Shown in pieces: positions 6,729-15,637 of a stretch of DNA of 64,000 nucleotides; position 1 is the stretch's first letter, and each line of letters opens with the position of its first letter. The stretch lies in NCBI RefSeq assembly GCF_040907265.1, contig NZ_JBFOHP010000002.1, positions 7,130,001-7,194,000 of the forward strand, read 5' to 3'. Source of the stretch: Streptomyces sclerotialus. GTDB lineage: Bacteria > Actinomycetota > Actinomycetes > Streptomycetales > Streptomycetaceae. Made by a program: the position numbers and the translations under genes. Below the pieces are notes generated by a model. That model saw only the letters and a program-made list of their open reading frames with translations. It made no database searches and was not told the origin of the DNA.

Positions 6729-8698
6729 GGCCCTCCTTGCGGCGGGCACCGCTCGCCCTGGCCGTGCCCGCCGTGCTGGCGGTGGCGTTCCTCTTCGTCC
6801 CGCTGGCCGGCATCCTCGTCCGGACGACCTGGTCGGACCTGGGGCAGCATCTCACCGCGCCCGGCGTCACCGACGCGATCCGGCTGTCGCTCGCCGTCGC
6901 GTTCTGGGCGCTGGGCCTCTCGTTGCTGCTCGGCGTGCCGCTGGCCTGGCTGCTGGCCCGGGTGGACTTCCCCGGCAAGGCGCTGGTCCGCTCGCTGGTG
7001 CTGCTGCCGATGGTGCTGCCGCCGACCGTGGGCGGCGTCGCGCTGCTGCTCGGCTTCGGGCGGCGCGGCCTGCTGGGCGGGGTGCTGGAGGACTGGTTCG
7101 GCGTCCAGCTGCCGTTCCATACCTCCGGTGCGGTGGTCGCCGCGACGTTCGTGTCGATGCCGTTCCTGGTGATCAGCCTCGAAGGCGCGCTGGCCGGGCT
7201 GCACGCACGGTACGAGGAGACCGCGGCCTCCCTGGGCGCCGGGCCCTTCCGGGTCTTCTGCACCGTCACCCTGCCCATGGTCGCCCCCGGCCTCGCGGCC
7301 GGCGCCGCGCTCACCTGGGCCCGCGCGCTGGGCGAGTTCGGCGCCACCATCACCTTCGCCGGCAACCTCCCCGGCGTCACCCAGACCCTGCCGCTCCAGG
7401 TCTATCTGCTCCTCCAGGACAGCCCGGAGGCCGCGACCTCGGTCTCGCTGCTGCTGCTCGCCGTCGCCATGGCCGTACTGATCGCGCTGCGCGGCCGGTG
7501 GTCGGTGGGTGCGACGGCGAAGGGCCGGGCGGGGGCCGCCGCGGCACCCCCCGCGGACCCGCAGCCGCCGGGCGGCCACACCTTCCCGGACGCGGTGCCC
7601 GCCGGCCCGCTCCCGGAGGCGCCCGGCCGGGCCCCCGCCGGCACCCCGGCGGCGACTCAAGCCTGGCCGCTGCACGCCGACGTCACCGGCTTCACCCGGC
7701 TCACCCTGGACGCCGGGCCCGGCACCACCATCGCCGTCGTCGGCCCCAACGGCGCGGGCAAGACCACCCTGTTGCGCGCGCTCCTCGGCCTCACCCCGCG
7801 GGCCCACGCGGCCCTGACCCTCGGGGACGACGACGTGACGGCCCGGCCGCCGCACCGCCGCGGCGTCGCCTGGGTACCGCAGGACGGCGCGCTCTTCCCG
7901 CACCTGACCGCGCTCGGCAACACCGCGTACGGCCTCCGCGCCCGCGGCGTCCGCCGCGCGGAGGCCCGCCGCGCCGCCCAGGAATGGCTGGACCGGCTCG
8001 GCGTCGGCCACCTCGCGCACCGCCGTCCGGCCGGCCTGTCCGGGGGGCAGGCCGGCCGGGTCGCGCTGGCCAGGGCGCTGGCGGCCGGGCCCCGGCTGCT
8101 CCTCCTCGACGAGCCGCTGGCCGCCCTGGACCAGACCACCAGGGCGCACGTCCGGCACACCCTGCGGCAGCACCTCGCCGGCTTCCGCGGCGTCTGCCTG
8201 CTCGTCACCCACGACCCGGTGGAAGCGGTCTCGCTGGCCGACCGGGTGCTCGTACTCCAGGACGGCCGCACCCTCCAGGACGCGGCGCCCGCCGAGGTGT
8301 CCCGGCATCCCCGCTCGCCCTGGGTGGCCCGGATGCTGGGCCGCAACGCCTGGCCCGGCACGGCCACCGCCGACGGCCTCGGCCTGGCGGGCGGCCAGGG
8401 CTCCCTGACCGCCGCCGAACCACTGGAGAAGGGCACCGAAGCGCTCGCCGTCATCGGCCCCGAGGCGGTGTCCGTGCACCGCACCCGCCCCGGCGGCAGC
8501 CCGCGCAACGTCTGGCCCGGCCGGGTCCGCGAGCTCACCGCCGTCGGCAGCCGGCTGCGCGTCCTCATCGGCTCGCCCGAGGTCCCCGACCTGATCGCCG
8601 AGATCACCCACCAGGCCGCCGCCGAACTGGACCTGCGCGACGGCACGGACGTCTGGGTGAGCGTCAAGGCCACGGAGGTCACCCTCGTACCGGTGTGA
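6725..8698 (+). CDS. modBC: Fused molybdate ABC transporter permease-ATPase (ModB-ModC)
   Basis: One 657-residue polypeptide carries both transporter subunits. Residues about 10-255 form a six-helix permease with the coupling-loop motif EETAASLGAGPFRVF. An Ala/Pro-rich linker follows. Then comes an ABC domain: Walker A GPNGAGKTT, Q-loop WVPQDG, signature LSGGQAGRVALARAL, Walker B LLLLDEPLAALD, H-loop THDPVEAV. A TOBE-like C-terminus (SRLRVLIGS...VWVSVKATEVTLVPV) may sense molybdate. Start GTG 6725 overlaps the modA stop. ModB and ModC are normally separate; ModBC fusions are known in actinomycetes. No substrate-translocation motif is missing. Confidence 0.92.
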   Translation: MRPSLRRAPLALAVPAVLAVAFLFVPLAGILVRTTWSDLGQHLTAPGVTDAIRLSLAVAFWALGLSLLLGVPLAWLLARVDFPGKALVRSLVLLPMVLPPTVGGVALLLGFGRRGLLGGVLEDWFGVQLPFHTSGAVVAATFVSMPFLVISLEGALAGLHARYEETAASLGAGPFRVFCTVTLPMVAPGLAAGAALTWARALGEFGATITFAGNLPGVTQTLPLQVYLLLQDSPEAATSVSLLLLAVAMAVLIALRGRWSVGATAKGRAGAAAAPPADPQPPGGHTFPDAVPAGPLPEAPGRAPAGTPAATQAWPLHADVTGFTRLTLDAGPGTTIAVVGPNGAGKTTLLRALLGLTPRAHAALTLGDDDVTARPPHRRGVAWVPQDGALFPHLTALGNTAYGLRARGVRRAEARRAAQEWLDRLGVGHLAHRRPAGLSGGQAGRVALARALAAGPRLLLLDEPLAALDQTTRAHVRHTLRQHLAGFRGVCLLVTHDPVEAVSLADRVLVLQDGRTLQDAAPAEVSRHPRSPWVARMLGRNAWPGTATADGLGLAGGQGSLTAAEPLEKGTEALAVIGPEAVSVHRTRPGGSPRNVWPGRVRELTAVGSRLRVLIGSPEVPDLIAEITHQAAAELDLRDGTDVWVSVKATEVTLVPV

Positions 8699-8717
8699 AC
8701 CGGCGTACCGGTGTGAA
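8686..8717 (+). repeat. 18-bp tandem duplication across the modBC stop codon
   Basis: CGTACCGGTGTGAA occurs at 8686-8699 and again at 8704-8717, period 18. The first copy encodes the last residues and TGA stop of modBC; the second repeats a TGA in the same frame. It looks like a small recent duplication that left coding unchanged. Confidence 0.7.
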
Positions 8718-8806
8718 TCAGCCGAGGACCGCGGCACGGAGTTTGGGCCGACGGGCGCCGGTAACCCGCAACGGGCTCCAGTTCACGACACGCGGAGGTG
8801 AGTCAC

Positions 8807-9040
8807 ATGGCCGGCACGCACGAGACCGGTGAGGTCACCGGCACCAAGGACAAGAACTACAACCTGCTCTGGTACACCCAGACGTGCCTGGACAACGCCC
8901 TGCGGATGGAGACGTACATCCAGGACGCGGAGCGGGAGAAGGACACCGAGCTGGCGGAGCTGTTCCGCAAGGCCCAGGCCGACAGCCGCAAGGGCGCGGA
9001 ACTCGGCAAGCAGCTGCTCGGCAGCCGGCTCGGCAGCTGA
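8807..9040 (+). CDS. Small conserved helical protein of unknown function
   Basis: A 77-residue hydrophilic, mostly helical protein (LLWYTQTCLDNALRMETYIQ, then ELAELFRKAQADSRKGAELG). It has no signal peptide and one Cys. GGAGGTGA at 8794-8801 sets the start at ATG 8807 rather than GTG 8798. Codon use and ribosome site support a real gene. It follows modBC by about 100 bp but has its own leader; a link to molybdate is not shown. I do not recognise a function. Confidence 0.8.
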   Translation: MAGTHETGEVTGTKDKNYNLLWYTQTCLDNALRMETYIQDAEREKDTELAELFRKAQADSRKGAELGKQLLGSRLGS

Positions 9041-9049
9041 GTACCCGGG

Positions 9050-9085
9050 GTGCCGGGTGGTCTCCAGGAGAGAACCACCCGGCAC
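9050..9085. terminator. Bidirectional hairpin terminator
   Basis: GTGCCGGGTGGT (9050-9061) pairs perfectly with ACCACCCGGCAC (9074-9085): a 12-bp stem with a 12-nt loop between the convergent small-protein and lactonase genes. Confidence 0.8.
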
Positions 9086-9088
9086 TCG

Positions 9089-10288
9089 TCATGCCTGCAG
9101 CGGCAGCACGCACACCGGCATCGGGGCCCCGAACGGTGCTGCCGCGGGGCGCAGGGCACCCGTGCGGGGGTCGGCGTGGAAGGCCGTGACCGTGTTCGAG
9201 CGCTGGTTTCCCGCGAACAGCAGCCGGTGGTCGGGGGAGAAGGCGAGGTGGCGCGGGAAGTCGCCGCCCACGGGAACGGTGTCCAGCAGGCGCAGCCGGG
9301 CGCCGCGCTCCTCGACGGCGTACCGGGTCAGGCTGTTGTGCCCCCGGTTGGCCAGGTAGGCGAACCGGCCGTCGCGGGTGAGGACGAACTGCGCCGGATA
9401 GCTGGTCCCCGGGCCGGTCCCGGTGGTCTGCGGGGTGCCGGGCGTGAGCCGGCCGGTGGCGGGGTCGTAGCCGCAGACCACCGCCGTGTTGTCGACCTCG
9501 TTCGCGAGGTACGCGTACCGGCCGCCCGGGTGGAAGGTCAGATGGCGCGGGCCCGCGCCGGGCCGCAGCGCCGCCGTGGAGACCTGCCGCAGCGTGCCGG
9601 CCACCGGGTCCAGGCGGTAGCTGTAGACGGTGTCGGTGCCCAGGTCGACGGCGAGGACGTGGCCGCCGTCGGGGCTGGTGACGATCTGGTGCGCGTGCGG
9701 CCCGTCCTGCCCGGGGCCGGGCGGCGGCGCGGAGTGCGTCACCAGGTCGGTGCGTGCGCCGAGGGCACCCGTCGCCGGGTCGACGGGGTGCACGGCGACG
9801 CTGCCGGACGTGTAGTGCGCGCTCAGCAGCCAGCGGCCGGAGGGGTGGACGGACAGGTGACAGGGGCCGGCGCCGCCGGTCGGCCGGCTGCCCAGTACGC
9901 GGTGCGCGCCGTCCGCGGCGAGCGCCACGGCGGTGACCGCACCGGCCGCGTTCTCCTCGACCGCGTACAGCGTCCTGCCGTCGGGGGAGAGGGCGAGGTA
10001 GGAGGGGTCGGCGACGCCGGGGAGCACGCCGGTGCCGGTGATCCGCCCGGTCCTCGGGCAGTACGCGGCCAGTCCCACGCCGCTGCCGCCGCCCGCGGTG
10101 GAGGTGTACGTCCCGAGGAACATCGGCCGGAGTCCGGCGGGCCGCGGGTGTCCCCGCCCCGCGGCGGCGGCCGGTGCCGCTGCCGCCAGGCCGGCGGCCG
10201 TCGCCCCCGCCGCCAGCGCACCGAGGAAGCCACGGCGGCCGGGCCGCCCGGAGAGCCTGCGCGCTGACGCTGACGAGCGGTCGTTCAT
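9089..10288 (-). CDS. Tat-exported lactonase-family beta-propeller protein
   Basis: A 399-residue protein with a twin-arginine leader (GRRGFLGALAAGATAAG, then an Ala-rich cleavage region near residue 45) and a seven-bladed propeller of the YbhE/6-phosphogluconolactonase-like family (PF10282 type). Repeated blades read FLGTYTS, DPSYLALSPDGRTLYAVEEN, GPCHLSVHPSGRWLLSAHY, PRHLTFHPGGRYAYLANE and PRHLAFSPDHRLLFAGNQ. Export implies an extracytoplasmic role, so the cytosolic pentose-phosphate reaction is unlikely. Start ATG 10288 has GAGGTG upstream. Substrate unknown. Confidence 0.87.
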   Translation of the reverse strand: MNDRSSASARRLSGRPGRRGFLGALAAGATAAGLAAAAPAAAAGRGHPRPAGLRPMFLGTYTSTAGGGSGVGLAAYCPRTGRITGTGVLPGVADPSYLALSPDGRTLYAVEENAAGAVTAVALAADGAHRVLGSRPTGGAGPCHLSVHPSGRWLLSAHYTSGSVAVHPVDPATGALGARTDLVTHSAPPPGPGQDGPHAHQIVTSPDGGHVLAVDLGTDTVYSYRLDPVAGTLRQVSTAALRPGAGPRHLTFHPGGRYAYLANEVDNTAVVCGYDPATGRLTPGTPQTTGTGPGTSYPAQFVLTRDGRFAYLANRGHNSLTRYAVEERGARLRLLDTVPVGGDFPRHLAFSPDHRLLFAGNQRSNTVTAFHADPRTGALRPAAAPFGAPMPVCVLPLQA

Positions 10289-10492
10289 GGCACACCTCGG
10301 CATCCATCGGCATGATCGGCGTCGGTCGGCAGCCAGAGTGGTCCATACCACCGGGGCTGACAAGACCCCGTGCACGCCCGGCCCGCCCGCGCCGCCGTTG
10401 CCCGTTCTGCGGGGAAGAGTACGATCTTTCGTGGAGGGTTACCCGTATCGGCAAGCGAGAGACCGCAAGCGAACGGAGCGGGAGCGAGTCCC

Positions 10493-11176
10493 ATGACCTT
10501 CGACGAAACGGTGTCCGTACCGGCCGGCGGAGTCACCCTGGCGGGTGACCTGAACGTCCCCGAGCACGCCCGGGGCGTGGTCGTCTTCGCGCACGGCAGC
10601 GGCAGCTCCCGGCACAGCCCCCGCAACCGAGGGGTCGCCGAGTACCTGCACGCCAACGAGCTGGGCACCCTCCTGATGGACCTGCTGACCGAGGACGAGG
10701 ACCGGGTCGACGAGGTGACCCGGGAGCACCGCTTCGACATCGGTCTGCTCGGCGGACGGGTGGTGGCGGCGGTCGACTGGCTGGGCACCCACCCGGCCAC
10801 CGCACGGCTGCGGCCGCACCTCTTCGGCGCCAGCACCGGATCCGCCGCCGCGCTGGTGGCGGCCGCCGAACGCCCGGAACAGGTCGGCTCCGTCGTCTCC
10901 CGCGGCGGCCGCCCCGATCTCGCGGGCGACGCGCTGGGCCGGGTGCGCGCCCCCGTCCTGCTCGTCGTGGGCGGCCACGACGCGCAGGTGCTGGAGCTGA
11001 ACCGGCAGGCCGCCGAACGGCTGACGGCCCCCTGCCACCTCCACGTGATCCCCGGCGCCACCCACCTCTTCCCCGAATCCGGCGCCCTGGACCAGGTCGC
11101 CCTCGCCGCCCGGGACTGGTTCCTCGCCCCGGGGAAGCCGCCCCACGGGGAGGAGGGCCCGCAGTGCGCACCGTGA
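10493..11176 (+). CDS. Dienelactone-hydrolase-like alpha/beta hydrolase
   Basis: A 227-residue hydrolase with the elbow GASTGSAAALVAAAERP (nucleophile Ser), an acid in VVGGHDAQVL and the general base in IPGATHLF. It also has FAHGSGSSRHSPRN near the oxyanion hole. True dienelactone hydrolases use Cys, so this is a Ser enzyme of the related clade. Start ATG 10493. The next gene begins inside its last codons, and a phosphoribosyltransferase follows, forming a three-gene unit. Mycobacterial proteins fuse a phosphoribosyltransferase to this hydrolase type, supporting a shared pathway. Substrate unknown. Confidence 0.85.
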   Translation: MTFDETVSVPAGGVTLAGDLNVPEHARGVVVFAHGSGSSRHSPRNRGVAEYLHANELGTLLMDLLTEDEDRVDEVTREHRFDIGLLGGRVVAAVDWLGTHPATARLRPHLFGASTGSAAALVAAAERPEQVGSVVSRGGRPDLAGDALGRVRAPVLLVVGGHDAQVLELNRQAAERLTAPCHLHVIPGATHLFPESGALDQVALAARDWFLAPGKPPHGEEGPQCAP

Positions 11177-12507
11177 CCGGCCCGGCGGACCGCACGGAGA
11201 TCACCGGGCGCGCCCGGCCGCTGACCGGCCCCGAGTCGCTGGACCCGCTGCTGGCACGGATCGGCGACGCGCGGTACGTCCTGGTGGGCGAGGCGTCGCA
11301 CGGCACGGCCGAGTTCTACCACTGGCGCGCCGAGCTGACCCGCCGGCTCATCACGGAGAAGGGCTTCTCCTTCGTCGCGGTCGAGGGCGACTGGCCGGAC
11401 TGCCAGGCCGTGCACTGCTCCCTCACCGGGGCGCCCGGGGCGCCCGCCGACCCGGCCGAGGCGCTCGCGGGCTTCCGCCGCTGGCCGGCGTGGATGTGGG
11501 CCAACACGGAGGTGGCCCGGTTCACCCGTTGGCTGCGCGACCACAACACCGCACTGCCGCCCGAACGGCGCGTCGGCTTCTACGGCCTGGACGTCTACAG
11601 CCTGTGGGAGTCCCTGGACGCCGTCCTGGACCACCTGCGGGAGCACGATCCCGGTCAGGTGGCGCAGGCCCTGGAGGCGTACCGGTGCTTCGAGCCGTAC
11701 GCCGAGGACCCGCAGAGCTACGCGCTGGCCACCCGGCTCGTGCCCAGCGGCTGCGAACCCGAGGTGATCCGGCTGCTGACCGCGGTCCGCGAACGGGCCC
11801 AGCGGGCCACCGCGGCCGACGGCAGCCTGGCCGGCCTCGCCGCCCGGCAGAACGCGGAGGTGCTGGCCGGGGCCGAACGGTACTACCGGGCGATGGTGCG
11901 CGGCGGACCCGAGTCGTGGAACGTCCGCGACCACCACATGGCCGACACCCTCGACCGCCTGACGGCGCATCACGGCCCGTCCGCCAAGGCCGTGGTGTGG
12001 GAACACAACACACACGTCGGGGACGCCCGCGCCACCGACATGGCGGAGGCCGGACTGGTCAACGTCGGGCAGCTGGTCCGTGAGCGGCACGCCGCCGAAG
12101 GCGTCGTCCTGGTCGGCTTCGGCTCCTACGACGGCACGGTGCTGGCGGGCGAGAGCTGGGGCGCCGAACCGCGCGTCATGACCGTCCCCGCGGCCCGGCC
12201 CGGCAGCACCGAGGAGCTGCTGCACCGCGCGCTGCCCGGCGGCGCCGCGCTCTTCCTGCTGACCTCGGCGACGCCCGGCGAGCGGCCGGCCGGGCCGGGC
12301 CACTGGACGCGGATGCCGCACGACCACCGGGCCATCGGCGTCGTCTACCGCCCGGAGCGGGAGAAGTGGGGCAACTACGTGCCCACCGTCCTCGACCGGC
12401 GTTACGACGCGTTCCTGCACCTCGACACCACCCGGGCGCTGACGCCGCTGCCGCAGCGGCACCCGGCCGGCACGGGCGAGGAGGAGACCTGGCCCACCGG
12501 CCAATGA
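11164..12507 (+). CDS. Erythromycin-esterase family protein
   Basis: A 447-residue EreA/EreB-superfamily protein with the conserved GEASHGTAEFYHWRAELTRR (catalytic His/Glu), FVAVEGDWPDC, FYGLDVYSLW, WEHNTHVGDARATDM and VLVGFGSYDGTV blocks. Ere enzymes hydrolyse the macrolide lactone, but most family members, especially those beside phosphoribosyltransferases, are not resistance genes. GTG 11164 is 6 nt from GGGGAGGAGGG; GTG 11173 would also overlap the preceding stop but is spaced too far. It overlaps the hydrolase gene by 13 bp. Confidence 0.87.
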   Translation: MRTVTGPADRTEITGRARPLTGPESLDPLLARIGDARYVLVGEASHGTAEFYHWRAELTRRLITEKGFSFVAVEGDWPDCQAVHCSLTGAPGAPADPAEALAGFRRWPAWMWANTEVARFTRWLRDHNTALPPERRVGFYGLDVYSLWESLDAVLDHLREHDPGQVAQALEAYRCFEPYAEDPQSYALATRLVPSGCEPEVIRLLTAVRERAQRATAADGSLAGLAARQNAEVLAGAERYYRAMVRGGPESWNVRDHHMADTLDRLTAHHGPSAKAVVWEHNTHVGDARATDMAEAGLVNVGQLVRERHAAEGVVLVGFGSYDGTVLAGESWGAEPRVMTVPAARPGSTEELLHRALPGGAALFLLTSATPGERPAGPGHWTRMPHDHRAIGVVYRPEREKWGNYVPTVLDRRYDAFLHLDTTRALTPLPQRHPAGTGEEETWPTGQ

Positions 12508-12580
12508 CCGCACCGCCGGCGTCCGGTGCGATCCGCGCCGGCCGGCGGCACCGCCGCCCCGTTGCCAAGGAGACAGCCCG

Positions 12581-13246
12581 ATGCGCTTCACGGACCGCAG
12601 AGACGCCGGCCGGCAGCTCGCACTGCGGGTGCGGGAGCACCTCGCGGCGGCCCGGCCCCACCTCCAGGGCGGTCACCCGCCGGACGGCCCCCTCGTCCTC
12701 GCCCTGCCGCGCGGCGGGGTGCCCGTGGCCGCCGAGGTCGCCCGCGACCTGGGGGCACCGCTGGACATCTTCGTCGCCCGCAAGATCGGCGCCCCCGGCC
12801 GGCGCGAACTGGGCATCGGCGCCCTCGCCGGCGAGGACCCGCCGCTCTTCGACCGCCGCGCCCTGGACTTCCTCGGCCTCACCGAGGAGGAGCTCGCCGC
12901 GGACGTCGCGCGCGAGCGGACCGAACTGCACCGCCGCGAGCACCTCTACCGCGGCGGGCGCCCGCCGCCCGAACTCGCCGGCCGTACGGTCGTCCTCGTC
13001 GACGACGGCCTGGCCACCGGCATGACGGCCAGGGCCGCCCTGCGCAACCTCCGCCGCCACGGCCCCGCCGCCGTCGTCCTCGCCGTACCGGTCGCCTCCC
13101 CGACCACCGCCGCCGCGCTGGCGGAGGAGGCCGACGAGGTGCTCTGCCTGAGCAAGCCGCCGGACTTCCGCGCGGTCGGCGAGTGGTACGAGGACTTCAC
13201 GCAGGTCTCCGACGAGGACGTCATCAAGACCCTGCAGCGGCCATGA
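12581..13246 (+). CDS. Phosphoribosyltransferase domain protein
   Basis: A 221-residue type I phosphoribosyltransferase-fold protein. It shows LALPRGGVPVAAEVA, the flexible-loop region DIFVARKIGAPGRRELGIGA, and the PRPP-binding loop VVLVDDGLATGMTARAA. This subgroup often sits next to, or is fused with, alpha/beta hydrolase and erythromycin-esterase-like domains, as in two M. tuberculosis DosR-regulon proteins. That points to a nucleoside or nucleotide-like substrate in stress physiology. AAGGAG precedes ATG 12581; the gap to the esterase gene is 73 bp. No purine salvage partner is nearby. Confidence 0.87.
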   Translation: MRFTDRRDAGRQLALRVREHLAAARPHLQGGHPPDGPLVLALPRGGVPVAAEVARDLGAPLDIFVARKIGAPGRRELGIGALAGEDPPLFDRRALDFLGLTEEELAADVARERTELHRREHLYRGGRPPPELAGRTVVLVDDGLATGMTARAALRNLRRHGPAAVVLAVPVASPTTAAALAEEADEVLCLSKPPDFRAVGEWYEDFTQVSDEDVIKTLQRP

Positions 13247-13255
13247 ACGGTGCCC

Positions 13256-14512
13256 TCAGGCGTGCAGGGTCAGTGACGGCCGGGCGCCGTTGAGGTAGTG
13301 GGCGCCGATGTCGCGGAGCCGGTGCGTGGGGGAGCTGCGGGCGGTGAGCGTACGGGCGTTGCGCCAGAAGCGGTCGAAGCCGGGGTCGGTGGCGGGGGAG
13401 AGGCCCGGCGCCCCCGCGGTCAGTTCGAGGATCCGCGTGGTGATGTGCAGCGCCGAGTCGGTGGTGACGGCCTCGGCGGCGGCGACGAGGAAGGCGATGT
13501 CGGCACGCTCGTCCGGGCCGAGTCCGGGCCCCGTCAGCAGCCCCCGCGCCATCGCGTCCGTCGCCCGGTCGACGACGGATGACGCGCTGTGCGCCGCGGT
13601 GGCCAGCTCGCCGTAGGCCAGGAGCAGGTAGGGGTCCTCGCCGGGCGCCGCGGCGTACTCCCCGCTGCCGGTGTCCGTGAAGGGATGGACGCCGGGCGCC
13701 ACCCGGCTCACGTCCCGCGCCTCGGCCAGGGCGCCCTCGGCGTTCCCCAGGCCGACGTGGAGCAGGATCAGCCGGAGCGCGAGCGGCGCGAGCGCGGTGT
13801 ACGGGGAGACGGTGTGCTCGTCCCCCGGCACGGTGCCCAGCACCTGCGCGGCCGTCACCGGCACCTCGTCGCACGTGACGGTGGCGGCGCCGGTGAGCCG
13901 CTGGCCGAGCCGCTCCTCCGGCGCGTCCGGCGCCACGGTGGTACGCGCCGGATCCACCAGGACGACGACCGGTTCACCGGTGTCGGCGTGGGTGGCGGAG
14001 AGCAGGAACCGGTCGGCCACGCTCGCGCCCGCGGCCACCGCGCGGTATCCGCTGAGTACGTACTTCCTGCCGTGCGGCGCGAGCCACAGGCCGCTCCCGT
14101 CCGGGCCCTCCGGCGCGTCGGTACGGCCCGCCCAGAGCCACTGCCCGCGCACGGCCCGCAGTTCGAGCCGCGCGGCGCGCTCCGGTGCGCCGAAGAGCCG
14201 GGGCCCCCAGGACAACACGTAGTGGTGGGCGAGGAGTTCGGCGAGGGAGCTGTCGGCCGTCGCGATCTCCCGTACGGCGGCGCAGGCGGTGTGCCAGTCC
14301 GTGCCGCGGCCGTCCGGGCCGGGCGGCGTGAGGAAGCCCGGCAGGCCGGCTTCGCGCAGCCGGGAGACCTCCTCGAAGGGCGGTTTGCCCGCCCGGTCGC
14401 GGGCGCTCGCGTCCACGGCGAGGTCGTCGGCGAGTTCCTGTACGGCGCGCGGCCAGGTCCCGCCGTCGGCCGGCTGTCCGGCGGGCACCGGACAAGAGGG
14501 GTTGAGGGGCAC
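13256..14512 (-). CDS. DszC/SfnB-like flavin-dependent monooxygenase (acyl-CoA dehydrogenase fold)
   Basis: A 418-residue acyl-CoA dehydrogenase-fold protein whose C-terminus (GFDRFWRNARTLTARSSPTHRLRDIGAHYLN) matches DszC/SfnB desulfurisation monooxygenases; DszC is about the same length. Such enzymes use reduced FMN and oxygen to oxidise sulfides or sulfones. A catalytic dehydrogenase Glu is not obvious. GTG 14512 has GGAGGTACC upstream and is preferred to ATG 14599, which would need a low-complexity Pro/Thr extension. Downstream of a TauE-type exporter and an Rrf2 regulator, suggesting organosulfur use. A flavin reductase is not adjacent. Confidence 0.78.
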   Translation of the reverse strand: MPLNPSCPVPAGQPADGGTWPRAVQELADDLAVDASARDRAGKPPFEEVSRLREAGLPGFLTPPGPDGRGTDWHTACAAVREIATADSSLAELLAHHYVLSWGPRLFGAPERAARLELRAVRGQWLWAGRTDAPEGPDGSGLWLAPHGRKYVLSGYRAVAAGASVADRFLLSATHADTGEPVVVLVDPARTTVAPDAPEERLGQRLTGAATVTCDEVPVTAAQVLGTVPGDEHTVSPYTALAPLALRLILLHVGLGNAEGALAEARDVSRVAPGVHPFTDTGSGEYAAAPGEDPYLLLAYGELATAAHSASSVVDRATDAMARGLLTGPGLGPDERADIAFLVAAAEAVTTDSALHITTRILELTAGAPGLSPATDPGFDRFWRNARTLTARSSPTHRLRDIGAHYLNGARPSLTLHA

Positions 14513-14567
14513 GCGGTACCTCCGGGGGGTCGGCGGGTCGCCGGTGGGGGTTCGGGGACTCGGGCCG

Positions 14568-15497
14568 TCAGCTGGTGGTGACTTCGGCGGCGCGTGCATC
14601 CGCCGCCTCCGCCGCGGGGTGCGGCGCGGTCCTGCTCGCGCGGCGGTGTTCCTTGACGGAGTAGCCGACGGCGGCCGCCCACACGACGTAGACGAAGCCG
14701 TAGACCGTCCACTGGGTGGTGTCGCCGGCGCCGACCCAGTCGCTCCGCAGCAGGGTGCGGATGTTGGTCAGGACGATGAGCCCGCCCACCGCCGAGCCGA
14801 GGATGCGCGGCGGTACGTGGCGGACCAGCCAGGCGGCGATCGGCGCGGCGACGAGTCCGCCGGCCAGCAGGGCCACGGCCCAGAGCCAGTTGACGCCTGC
14901 GGAGCCGAGGCCGACGAGGAAGCCGAGGCTCGCGGCGACCGCGACCAGGAACTCGCTGGTGTCGATGGAGCCGATGACCTTACGGGGCTCCAGGCGGCCG
15001 CTGGCCAGGATCGCCGGCGTGCCGACCGGTCCCCAGCCGCCGCCCCCGGTGGCGTCCAGGAATCCGGCGACCAGCCCGAGCGGGGACAGGAAACGCTTGC
15101 GCAGCGGCTTGTCCAGCTTGTCGGCGGGCAGCCCGGCGACGGTGAACCTGCCCAGCACGTACAGCCCGAGGCCCAGCAGGAGCAGGGCCATCACCGGCTC
15201 GGCGAGCTCGGTGGAGAGGGCGGAGAGGAACGTGGCGCCCGCGAAGGCACCGACGGCCCCGGGAATGCCGATCTTCAGGACCACGCGCCAGTCGACGTTG
15301 CCGAAGCGCCAGTGCGCGGCGCCCGACGCGAGGGTGGTGCCGATCTCCGCGAGGTGGACGGTGGCGGAAGCGGCGGCGGGGTTGGTGCCCACGGCGAGCA
15401 GCAGGGTGGTGGAGGTGACGCCGTAGGCCATGCCCAGGCTGCCGTCCACCAGTTGGGCGCCCAGCCCGGCCAAGGCCAACAGGATCAGCGTACGCAC
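14568..15497 (-). CDS. TauE/SafE-family sulfite/organosulfur exporter
   Basis: A 309-residue membrane protein with eight hydrophobic segments and two TauE/SafE repeats: GAQLVDGSLGMAYGVTSTTLL...TVHLAEIGTTLASG in the first half, and AGFLDATGGGGWGPVGTPAIL...GSIDTSEFLVA in the second. Family members export sulfite or sulfonates released by catabolism. It starts at GTG 15497 with GAGGT upstream. With the DszC-like gene 55 bp downstream it probably forms an operon that oxidises organosulfur compounds and disposes of surplus sulfite. The Rrf2 gene lies upstream on the same strand. Confidence 0.87.
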   Translation of the reverse strand: MRTLILLALAGLGAQLVDGSLGMAYGVTSTTLLLAVGTNPAAASATVHLAEIGTTLASGAAHWRFGNVDWRVVLKIGIPGAVGAFAGATFLSALSTELAEPVMALLLLGLGLYVLGRFTVAGLPADKLDKPLRKRFLSPLGLVAGFLDATGGGGWGPVGTPAILASGRLEPRKVIGSIDTSEFLVAVAASLGFLVGLGSAGVNWLWAVALLAGGLVAAPIAAWLVRHVPPRILGSAVGGLIVLTNIRTLLRSDWVGAGDTTQWTVYGFVYVVWAAAVGYSVKEHRRASRTAPHPAAEAADARAAEVTTS

Positions 15498-15510
15498 GGC
15501 GACCTCACAG

Positions 15511-15543
15511 ATTCCCTAGTTTTCCCACTGGATTGGTAGGAAT
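15511..15543. promoter_or_regulatory. Promoter-region inverted repeat before the exporter gene
   Basis: ATTCCCTA (15511-15518) faces TAGGAAT (15537-15543), an imperfect dyad of ATTCC/GGAAT plus TA with one extra C. It lies 14 to 46 bp upstream of the exporter start codon in an AT-richer island. Rrf2 regulators of the CymR type bind AT-rich dyads before sulfur genes, and an Rrf2 gene is adjacent. Assignment is inferred. Confidence 0.4.
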
Positions 15544-15637
15544 ACTCGGCGCGCTGCCGCGTGGTGACAAGGGGGTGTTCAAGAAGTGGACAGAATGCTC
15601 TCGCGATACGAGACGCCGCAGGTGGGAGCGGGTTCCG

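Noticed and set aside
11164..12507. Calling the erythromycin-esterase-like gene a macrolide resistance gene
   Set aside because: Most family members beside phosphoribosyltransferases are not resistance enzymes; sequence alone does not support it.
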